From NCBI RefSeq assembly GCF_900105805.1, contig NZ_LT629788.1, forward strand, positions 5,564,501 through 5,628,500: a stretch of 64,000 bases of DNA, given 5' to 3'. The notes under the pieces were generated by a model, which was not told where the DNA came from, did no database searches, and was given only the letters and a program-made list of their open reading frames with translations. Positions 8,403 through 16,600 of this stretch are shown piece after piece. The stretch comes from Pseudomonas moraviensis. Its GTDB lineage: Bacteria; Pseudomonadota; Gammaproteobacteria; Pseudomonadales; Pseudomonadaceae. The translations under genes were made by a program, and so were the position numbers. The first letter of the stretch is position 1; every line of letters begins with the position of its first letter.

Positions 8403-9272
8403 TCAGCGGCCGAGATAAACCTCAATTACTCGCTCATCGGCCTGCACCTGTTCCAGCGATCCCTCAGCCAAAACGCTGCCCTGATGCAGCACCGTCACGT
8501 GGTCGGCAATCGAGCCGACAAAACCCATGTCGTGCTCGACCACCATCAACGAGTGCTTGCCCGCCAGCGACTTGAACAATTCAGCAGTGAACTCGGTTTC
8601 GGCGTCGGTCATGCCCGCCACGGGTTCGTCGAGCAGGAGCAGTTGCGGGTCCTGCATCAGCAACATGCCAATCTCGAGGAACTGCTTCTGCCCGTGGGAC
8701 AACAGCCCGGCCTGGCGATTGACCGAGGTGGTCAGGCGAATCGTCTCCAGCACTTCGCTGATGCGGTCCTTCTGCTCGCCGCTCAAACGCGCACGCAAAC
8801 TGGCCCACACCGACTTGTCGGTCTTCTGCGCCAACTCAAGGTTTTCAAACACGCTCAAGGCCTCGAATACCGTTGGCTTCTGAAACTTGCGGCCGATGCC
8901 GGACTGGGCGATCTGCACTTCGCTCATCTGCGTCAGATCCAGCGTTTCACCGAACCAGGCCTTGCCGTGGCTGGGCCGGGTCTTGCCGGTAATCACGTCC
9001 ATCAGCGTGGTCTTGCCGGCGCCATTGGGGCCGATGATGCAGCGCAGTTCACCGACGCCGATATACAGGTTGAGATTGTTCAGCGCACGGAAGCCGTCGA
9101 AGCTGACGCTGATGTCTTCCAGGGTCAGGATCGTGCCATGGCGCGTATCGAGGCCGGGGCCGACGCGCTGGCCGAGGCCGATCGAGTCGCGACTGGTGCC
9201 TTCGTCCTTGTTCGGTTCCACGGGAAAGAACGCAGGTTCCAGCATGAATTCCGCACTCGCTGTGACTCTCAT
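8403..9272 (-). CDS. urtD: Urea ABC transporter ATP-binding protein UrtD
   Basis: 289 residues, LivG-type ATPase. About 45 residues precede the ABC core, as is usual for UrtD in Pseudomonas. Walker A is GPNGAGKTTLMD, the signature is LSHGQKQFLEIG, and Walker B is LLLLDEPVAGMTDAE. The start codon overlaps the end of urtC by four bases, indicating translational coupling. It hydrolyses ATP together with UrtE on the cytoplasmic face. Confidence 0.96.
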   Translation of the reverse strand: MRVTASAEFMLEPAFFPVEPNKDEGTSRDSIGLGQRVGPGLDTRHGTILTLEDISVSFDGFRALNNLNLYIGVGELRCIIGPNGAGKTTLMDVITGKTRPSHGKAWFGETLDLTQMSEVQIAQSGIGRKFQKPTVFEALSVFENLELAQKTDKSVWASLRARLSGEQKDRISEVLETIRLTTSVNRQAGLLSHGQKQFLEIGMLLMQDPQLLLLDEPVAGMTDAETEFTAELFKSLAGKHSLMVVEHDMGFVGSIADHVTVLHQGSVLAEGSLEQVQADERVIEVYLGR

Positions 9273-10348
9273 TGTTCACCTCGTTTCTTCAGCAGACCGA
9301 TCACGCCTTTGGGCAGGTACAACGTCACGACGATGAACAGCGCGCCGAGGAAGAACAGCCAGTATTCCGGGAAGGCCACGGTGAACCAGCTCTTCATGCC
9401 ATTGACCACGCCGGCGCCGAGCAGCGGGCCGATCAAGGTGCCGCGCCCGCCGAGAGCAACCCAGACCGCCGCTTCGATGGAGTTGGTCGGTGACATTTCG
9501 CTCGGATTGATGATGCCTACTTGCGGCACATACAGCGCACCGGCCAGACCGCACAACACCGCACTCAGCACCCAGACAAACAACTTGAAACCGCGCGGGT
9601 CGTAGCCGCAGAACATCAGGCGGTTTTCCGCATCGCGCAGGGCGGTCAATACCCGTCCGAACTTGCTCTGTGCCAGGCGCCAGCCAATGAACAGACTCGC
9701 CACCAGCAACAACACCGTAGCCAGAAACAGCACCGCGCGGGTGCCCGGCTCGGTGATGCCGAAACCGAGAATCGTGCGGAAGTTTGTGAAACCGTTGTTG
9801 CCGCCAAACCCGGTCTCGTTGCGGAAAAACAGGAGCATGCCGGCGAAGGTCAGGGCCTGGGTCATGATCGAGAAATACACGCCCTTGATCCGCGAGCGGA
9901 AGGCGAAGAAACCGAACACCAGCGCCAGCAACCCCGGCGCTAGCACCACCAGACACATGGCCCAGAGGAAGCTGCTGGTGCCGGTCCAGTACCACGGCAA
10001 TTCGCTCCACGACAGGAAGGTCATGAACGCTGGCAAGCCATCGCCGGCCGCCTGACGCATCAGGTACATGCCCATCGCATAACCGCCGAGGGCGAAGAAC
10101 AGACCGTGGCCCAGCGACAGCAGGCCGGCGTAACCCCAGACCAGGTCCAGCGCGAGGGCGACGATGGCGTAGCAGAGAATTTTGCCGACCAGGGTCAGCG
10201 TGTAGGCCGAGACGTGCAGGGCATTGTCCGGCGCGAGCAATGACAGCAGCGGCAGTACGATCAGCAGCGCAAGGATCACACCACCGACCGCGAGCGTGGC
10301 TTTCGGCCCGGCCTTTTGTGTAGCCGTGACTAACAGAGGCTGGTTCAT
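9269..10348 (-). CDS. urtC: Urea ABC transporter permease UrtC
   Basis: 359 residues with about eight to ten hydrophobic segments, LivM-type permease. A characteristic stretch is VWGYAGLLSLGHGLFFALGG near residue 70; the cytoplasmic coupling region with EAAVWVALGGRGTLIGPLLG follows near the C-terminus. It forms the inner-membrane channel with UrtB. ATG and TGA overlap with urtB (1 base) and urtD (4 bases). Confidence 0.95.
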   Translation of the reverse strand: MNQPLLVTATQKAGPKATLAVGGVILALLIVLPLLSLLAPDNALHVSAYTLTLVGKILCYAIVALALDLVWGYAGLLSLGHGLFFALGGYAMGMYLMRQAAGDGLPAFMTFLSWSELPWYWTGTSSFLWAMCLVVLAPGLLALVFGFFAFRSRIKGVYFSIMTQALTFAGMLLFFRNETGFGGNNGFTNFRTILGFGITEPGTRAVLFLATVLLLVASLFIGWRLAQSKFGRVLTALRDAENRLMFCGYDPRGFKLFVWVLSAVLCGLAGALYVPQVGIINPSEMSPTNSIEAAVWVALGGRGTLIGPLLGAGVVNGMKSWFTVAFPEYWLFFLGALFIVVTLYLPKGVIGLLKKRGEQ

Positions 10349-11850
10349 CAGTCGATCACCCGTCCTTTCAGTGCGAAGAGACCTTGCGGACGTTTCTGGA
10401 TGAACAGAATGATCAGCGCGAGGATGAGGATCTTGCCGAGCACCGCACCGATCTGCGGTTCGAGAATCTTGTTGGCGATGCCTAAGCCAAACGCAGCGAG
10501 CACGCTACCGGCCAACTGACCGACGCCGCCGAGCACCACCACCAGGAACGAGTCGATGATGTAGCTCTGGCCCAGATCCGGGCCGACGTTGCCGATCTGG
10601 CTCAGCGCCACGCCGCCCAATCCGGCAATGCCCGATCCGAGGCCGAAGGCGAGCATGTCGACGCGCCCGGTCGCCACCCCGCAGCAGGCGGCCATGTTGC
10701 GGTTCTGGGTGACGGCACGGACGTTGAGGCCGAGCCGGGTTTTGTTCAGCAGCAGCCAGGTCAGTACTACAACGAACAATGCGAAAGCAATGATGACGAT
10801 GCGGTTGTACGGCAGCACCAGATTGGGCAGCACTTGAATGCCGCCGGACAGCCATGCCGGGTTCGCTACTTCAACGTTCTGTGCGCCGAATACCAGACGC
10901 ACCAGTTGAATCAGCATCAGGCTGATGCCCCAAGTCGCCAGCAGGGTTTCCAGCGGCCGACCGTAGAGATGACGGATGACCGTGCGCTCCAGCGCCATGC
11001 CGATGGCCGCGGTGACGAAGAACGCCACCGGCAGCGCAATCAGCGGATAGAACTCGATGGCCTGCGGCGCGTAACGCTGGAACATCAGTTGCACCACGTA
11101 GGTCGAGTAGGCGCCGAGCATCAGCATCTCGCCGTGGGCCATGTTGATCACGCCGAGCAGGCCGAAGGTGATGGCCAGACCGAGGGCGGCGAGCAGCAGA
11201 ATCGAGCCCAGCGACATGCCGCTGAACGCCTGGCCGAGCATTTCGCCGATCAGCAATTTGCGCTTGACCTGAGCGAGGCTGGTTTCGGCGGCGGTACGTA
11301 CGCCGGCATCGCTTTCCACGCCGGGTTCGAGCAAGCCTTCAAGGCGTGTGCGCGCCAGCGGATCACCGGTTTCGCCGAGCAGGCGCACAGCGGCGAGGCG
11401 CACCGCCGGATCCGCATCGACCAGTTGCAGATTGGCCAGCGCCAGGCTCAGGGCGGCGTGGACACGTTCATCTTTTTCGCCAGCCAGTTGCTGGTCGAGG
11501 AATTTCAGCTGCGCGGGTTTCGCGCTTTTCTGCAATTGCTGCGCGGCAGCCAGACGGATTTTGCCGTCAGCGGCGAGCAGTTGATGGCTGGCCATAGCGG
11601 TGTCGATCAGACCCCGCAGGCGATTGTTCAGGCGCAGGGTCTTGCTTTGGCCGTCGATGGTCAGCGCACCTTGTTGCAGGGCATTGAGCAACTCGATACG
11701 CGCCGGATCGGGCTGCGCGGCCCAGGTTTCCAGGAGCCTGGCCTGTTGCATCGGGTTGGCCGCGACGAAGTCTTCGGCGTCGCCGGCGTGGGCCAGGAGT
11801 GGCAGCAACAGTGCGATGGCGAGCAGTACGCGGTGTATGGCAGTGGGCAT
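10348..11850 (-). CDS. urtB: Urea ABC transporter permease UrtB
   Basis: 500 residues from the ATG at MPTAIHRVLLAIALLLPLLAH, an obvious signal peptide. A frame extending 63 codons further upstream reads straight through a REP-like repeat and is rejected. The ~200 residues after the signal form a periplasmic, alanine/leucine-rich helical domain with HEAT-like repeats (AVRLLGETGDPLAR), usual in UrtB of Gram-negatives. The LivH-type permease follows (GLLGVINMAHGEMLMLGAYS, then FGLGSGIAGLGGVALSQ). Confidence 0.94.
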   Translation of the reverse strand: MPTAIHRVLLAIALLLPLLAHAGDAEDFVAANPMQQARLLETWAAQPDPARIELLNALQQGALTIDGQSKTLRLNNRLRGLIDTAMASHQLLAADGKIRLAAAQQLQKSAKPAQLKFLDQQLAGEKDERVHAALSLALANLQLVDADPAVRLAAVRLLGETGDPLARTRLEGLLEPGVESDAGVRTAAETSLAQVKRKLLIGEMLGQAFSGMSLGSILLLAALGLAITFGLLGVINMAHGEMLMLGAYSTYVVQLMFQRYAPQAIEFYPLIALPVAFFVTAAIGMALERTVIRHLYGRPLETLLATWGISLMLIQLVRLVFGAQNVEVANPAWLSGGIQVLPNLVLPYNRIVIIAFALFVVVLTWLLLNKTRLGLNVRAVTQNRNMAACCGVATGRVDMLAFGLGSGIAGLGGVALSQIGNVGPDLGQSYIIDSFLVVVLGGVGQLAGSVLAAFGLGIANKILEPQIGAVLGKILILALIILFIQKRPQGLFALKGRVID

Positions 11851-11871
11851 TAGTGGTGTCCTGTTCAACCG

Positions 11872-12031
11872 CCCCCTCACCCTAACCCTCTCCCGGAGGG
11901 AGAGGGGACTGACCGAGGTGTCTGGACGATGTGCTGCGACCTGCGAATTCGAGTCAAGCTCAAGCTTTGAAGAGCATGAAGATCGGCTCCCTTTCCCCCT
12001 CTCCCTGAGGGAGAGGGCTGGGGTGAGGGGG
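11872..12031. repeat. Inverted repeat pair, CCCTCACCCTAACCCTCTCCC type
   Basis: A copy of CCCCCTCACCCTAACCCTC with its own GGGAGAGGGG end at 11872-11917 faces an inverted copy ending GAGGGCTGGGGTGAGGGGG at 12031. The doublet fills the gap between urtA and urtB. It is a different REP family from the others in this operon. Confidence 0.85.
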
Positions 12032-12064
12032 AATCTCAAGCCCGCCTCAAAGGTTGAATTCGCC

Positions 12065-13330
12065 TCAGTTGCTCTTCACCGCATAATCCGGCTTCTTGTC
12101 GTTGCCCTGAATGAACGGGCTCCACGGTTGTGCGCGGATCGGGCCTTCGGTCTGCCACACGACGTTGAACTGACCGTCGCTCTGGATCTCGCCGATCATC
12201 ACCGGTTTGTGCAGGTGGTGGTTGGTCTTGTCCATGGTCAGGGTGTAGCCCGATGGCGCGGCGAAGGTCTGCCCGGCCAGCGCTTCGCGAACCTTGTCGA
12301 CGTCGGTGGACTTGGCTTTCTCGACCGCCTGCGCCCACATGTGGATGCCGACGTAGGTGGCTTCCATCGGGTCGTTGGTCACCGCTTTGTCGGCGCCCGG
12401 CAGGTTGTGTTTCTTCGCATAGGCTTTCCAGTCCGCGACGAATTTCTGGTTCTGTGGGTTCTCCACGGATTCGAAGTAGTTCCACGCCGCAAGGTTGCCC
12501 ACCAGCGGTTTGGTGTCGATGCCGCGCAGCTCTTCCTCACCTACCGAGAACGCTACCACCGGCACATCGGTAGCCTTCAGGCCCTGGTTGGCCAGCTCTT
12601 TATAGAACGGCACGTTGGAGTCGCCGTTGACGGTGGAGATGACGGCAGTCTTGCCCCCGGCCGAGAATTTTTTGATGTTGGCGACGATGGTCTGGTAATC
12701 GCTGTGACCGAACGGCGTGTAGACCTCTTCGATGTCCTTGTCGGCCACGCCTTTGGAGTGCAGGAACGAGCGCAGGATCTTGTTGGTGGTGCGCGGATAG
12801 ACGTAGTCGGTGCCGAGCAGGAAGTAGCGCTTGGCGCTGCCGCCTTCTTCGCTCATCAGGTATTCCACCGCCGGGATCGCTTGCTGGTTCGGCGCGGCGC
12901 CGGTGTAGAACACGTTCGGCGACATCTCTTCACCCTCGTATTGCACCGGGTAGAACAGCAGGCCGTTGAGCTCTTCAAACACCGGCAATACCGATTTACG
13001 CGACACCGACGTCCAGCAGCCGAACACCACCGCGACTTTGTCCTGGGTCAGCAACTGCCGGCCTTTTTCGGCGAACAGCGGCCAGTTGGAAGCAGGGTCG
13101 ACCACCACCGGCTCGAGCATCTTGCCGTTCACACCGCCCTTGGCGTTGATCTCGTCGATGGTCATCAGCGCCATGTCCTTGAGCGACGTTTCGGAGATCG
13201 CCATGGTCCCGGACAACGAATGCAGAATCCCGACCTTGATGGTCTCGGCGGCCTGGACGGTCCAGGTCATGCCCATCGCGGCAATGGATGCCGTGAGTGT
13301 GAAAGCCTTGATCAAACTGCGACGCTTCAT
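12065..13330 (-). CDS. urtA: Urea ABC transporter substrate-binding protein UrtA
   Basis: 421 residues. The N-terminus MKRRSLIKAFTLTASIAA has a twin-arginine-like basic start, a hydrophobic core, and a likely cleavage after VQA before AETIKVGILHSLSG. The body is a type I periplasmic binding protein of the LivJ/FmdD class, with VVFGCWTSVSRKSVLPV, LFYPVQYEGEE, and FLLGTDYVYPRTTN. It captures urea in the periplasm and hands it to UrtBC. It is first in the operon and transcribed from the sigma-54 site at 13395-13411. Confidence 0.95.
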   Translation of the reverse strand: MKRRSLIKAFTLTASIAAMGMTWTVQAAETIKVGILHSLSGTMAISETSLKDMALMTIDEINAKGGVNGKMLEPVVVDPASNWPLFAEKGRQLLTQDKVAVVFGCWTSVSRKSVLPVFEELNGLLFYPVQYEGEEMSPNVFYTGAAPNQQAIPAVEYLMSEEGGSAKRYFLLGTDYVYPRTTNKILRSFLHSKGVADKDIEEVYTPFGHSDYQTIVANIKKFSAGGKTAVISTVNGDSNVPFYKELANQGLKATDVPVVAFSVGEEELRGIDTKPLVGNLAAWNYFESVENPQNQKFVADWKAYAKKHNLPGADKAVTNDPMEATYVGIHMWAQAVEKAKSTDVDKVREALAGQTFAAPSGYTLTMDKTNHHLHKPVMIGEIQSDGQFNVVWQTEGPIRAQPWSPFIQGNDKKPDYAVKSN

Positions 13331-13394
13331 TGTGCGATCTCCATGAACATTCGATTTTTTTTGATTGGCAGATGCGGACGACTGAAGGGTGTTT

Positions 13395-13411
13395 TGCAAG
13401 GGCTGTGCCCG
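13395..13411 (-). promoter_or_regulatory. Sigma-54 (RpoN) promoter for urtA
   Basis: On the minus strand the sequence reads CGGGCACAGCCCTTGCA. Aligned to the RpoN consensus CTGGCACGRNNNTTGCW it matches at nearly every defined position, including the essential GG and GC dinucleotides with correct spacing. The predicted start is around 13384, leaving a leader of about 55 bases to the urtA ATG. This fits nitrogen-limitation control through NtrC. Half-sites resembling NtrC boxes (TGCACCA near 13464, TGGTGCG near 13493) lie upstream, but not at the expected spacing. The rest of 13331-13637 shows no gene. Confidence 0.8.
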
Positions 13412-13637
13412 GTCGGGATCAGGCAGGAAAATGTCGTGCTAGAGCGCTTGCGCGCTGAAGGCGTGCACCACGAGGGGACGGGTTGCGGGCGGTGGTGCGC
13501 AGGGGTGCGCCAGATTGGGGCGCGCGCGGCGCTCGAATGCAGATACAGAAACGATAAACATGTACCACAGCACGGGCGAACCGACGGCCGACACTCATTC
13601 GATCGATATCCCGATTTCTTTTCGCAGGATTTTTATC

Positions 13638-16600
13638 ATGAATGACGTCCCAGGCCGGCCCGGTCTTGCTGCCACCCACACTGGAAAATCCAGGCTGCCG
13701 CCGCTGAGTCCGGCGTTCCTGTCTGAGGAGGACGCGGCCTATTGGGTCCACACACGTCTACCGCGTAAACCGGACCGGGAATATGGCAGCGTGATTCTGC
13801 GGCGCCCGGACGGCAAGTTCGTGGCCACTGCACCCACGCCCGGGGATGCCACTTCTTTCGATCTCAGCACTGTGCTCGATCTGGGCATCTCCGGATATTG
13901 GCAAGCGCCCTCGGGGTACCGGTTCGTTGCCCACCTTCACAGTCATGTGGCTCTCTACGACGTTGTCAGTGCCGCCTGGCCGGAACTGGACGAAAGGCGT
14001 CGGCGACTCTTCGTCAACTTTTTCTCGCTCAAGGATTTCAAGACGGCCATCGATCTGCGCGCCGAGTTTCCCGGTACCTATATTTCCGGCCCCGATGGGA
14101 CCTTGCTGAAATATTCGCCCAGTGGTTCACAAGCGGAGCTCGACAGTTATCGGTCATATGGCGAGCAATCACGCTCTGGGCAGAAATCATGGGCGATCAA
14201 CATCATCGATACCATCATCCGGCTTGCCTCGGTCGGTGAACTGAAGGTCATCGTTTCCAATGCCGACTGGGGCGATTCAGTGGGCGTGGTGCCGCTGGAC
14301 TGGCAACCGGGTCAGGGGTTTTCCACGGGTACCCCGAGCGAGCCACCGCTGATGACCCGGGTCTGTGTCAACGCCGAGCGCGCAGTGCTCGCCGCATTGA
14401 AATCCACCGGCGCGCAAACCGCCGGGCTACTGCTGAAAAAAATCACCGGGGAAGAATATGTCGCGACCCATGCACGCCCGGCCGGGCTCGCTGCGTGGGA
14501 TCCCGAGCAGATCTTTCCCGCGGATGCCCAAGGGCAATTGCAACTGCCGCGGGGCTATCTGCTGGAGGGCTTTTACTTCGCATCACGCCCCGACCCTGCG
14601 CAGTTTCCAGCCGCGCAACCGTGGCTATACGAGAACTTTTTCACCCCGCAGGAAATCGCCATCGGCATCGAAGCCTTCGGTCGCAGCAAACACCTGGCAA
14701 AGGTTGGGGGGGCGCTGTCGCTGTACATGCGCGCGCAGGATCATTCGATGTTGAGGTACTGCTTCAGCGACCAGCCGATCGAGGCGGCATTGAGCGTCGT
14801 GAACGCCGACGCCACGGTCAGCGATAACGGCGTGCAGGCCAGGTTGCTGGCCGGCACGCTGAGTCCGCGTGAGTTCGTCTCGATGCTGGTATTGGCCGGC
14901 AGGCTGGAGGTGGTGCGGGGCAGCGCGCTCTGGGCGAACCTGGGCCCAGTGAGTCTGCAGTGGCTGCCGTTCGCCAACTTCCCCTGGCCGGTGCTGAGTC
15001 GGGATTTCCTGCGCGCTGACGACGCCGCGCTGCATGCCCATGAACAGCTCGGCAGCCGTCGCGATCGGCAGCACGGCGGTTATGTTTTCCAGCGCAGCGA
15101 TCAACGCTTTGTCGTGACCGAGCCGTTGCCTGCGGACATCGACAGGCTGAGCCAGGGGCGGCTTTATCCGCAGGACAATCAGGGTCGCCCGGTATTTCCG
15201 GACGACCACCGGTTATATGCGCGTTATGTCTGTCACGTGGCGCTGTCGCAACTTGATCCGGTGCATGTCCGCTATTTGCGCTGGACATGGGAAGAAGCGG
15301 TGCTGAGTCAGCAGATGCTGAGTGTCGATGAAATGCGCCAGACCTTGCTCGATGGCGCGATTGTGTACTGTTCCGGTGCCGGCAATAGCCTGATCAGATT
15401 CGAGCCATCGGCAACCGCGCAGGCCAACGACCTGGCCAAACGCCTCGGCACTCGCCAGCAGCCGGGCCGGTTGGCCAATGAGCTGGAAAGAGGCAGCAAG
15501 CGGCCGCAGGATTTTGTCCGCGAACAGGCGCAGGCGGGACAATTGGTCAATCTGATCGACCATCCAATGTGGGGCTATCGCGGTCAGATCAAGCCCGACG
15601 GTTACCTGCCGGTGGCTTTCCCGGCTGTCCCCGCCGAGCCCGAGAGGCCGCAGACCACGCTGCCGGCGCCGTCATTGCCGCAACCTTCTTTGCCGCCGTA
15701 TCCGTCGCCGGCAACCCCTCTGCCCGCCGCTACGGTGATGCCATGGAAACGCCCTGAGAGGGTGCTCTTCGGTGCGGTTTTCGCTTCGGCGGACGATGTG
15801 GCCGTGAGTCAGTGCGCTGCTGACCGGCGCTTGCACACCGAAAACCGAGCGTGGTTCGGTTTTATCCTCAAGCACAACGATCGGGAAGAGTACATCGGCA
15901 CCGAACTGATTCCCGTCAATGACTCAGGCGACAACCTGTTTCGCCTGGCGTCGGTGTTTGGCTCCCGAACAACGCCCCCCTGGCATGAATACCCGGATGG
16001 CTTCGATCTGCATGCCGGTTTTTATTCGCACCGGCGTGTCGAGGATCCTTCGCGTGATCCTGCGGACTGGCTTGGGCATTTTTTTGTTTCACCCGATACC
16101 CTCGCCGTGGCGATGTACTTGTCGCCCCGGCGCCCGGTCATCACCTCTGGCCTGCACAAGACACTGTTCATCGCGACAGGCGACGATGCCCTGCTGAAAT
16201 ATGTGCGCAGCAGTTCCGGCAAGTTGTTCCATGACGAGAGCTCGCAACAGACGCTCGAATCGCTCAAGGACGATCTTGCTGCGCAACGGTTGCTACCGTC
16301 GGATCTGGTCCATGTCGTGGCCGAGAGTGGCCAACTGAGCGTGCTGCGAACCAGCCTGTGCTGGGACCGTCCGGGCATCGTCAGGAAAACCTGGCAGCCC
16401 TTTGCAAATCTTGAGCGGCGCGCCCTCGGCCCGGTTTTTCGCAGTGCCGATGATGCGGCAGTTCACGCCCGATCGCTTGTGCCGGAGGTTACGGAAAAAA
16501 TCTGGGGGGGGCTGATTCTGGAAAGGCTCGACGGCCTGTACGTCGCCACGACGCCAGTGGAAGTCACCCGGGAAAATTTCGACAGCACGCAGATCATCGC

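Noticed and set aside
11851..12039. A 63-codon N-terminal extension of urtB
   Set aside because: It reads through the CCCTCACCC-type repeat pair and would remove the clear signal peptide at MPTAIHRVLLAIALL from the N-terminus.
13441..13520. NtrC enhancer upstream of urtA
   Set aside because: Half-sites TGCACCA and TGGTGCG exist but their spacing does not match a standard NtrC dyad, so it is not listed as a feature.
13560..13637. Earlier ATG start for the seven-module gene
   Set aside because: In frame, but it lacks a ribosome site, whereas the ATG at 13638 has GCAGGA eight bases upstream.
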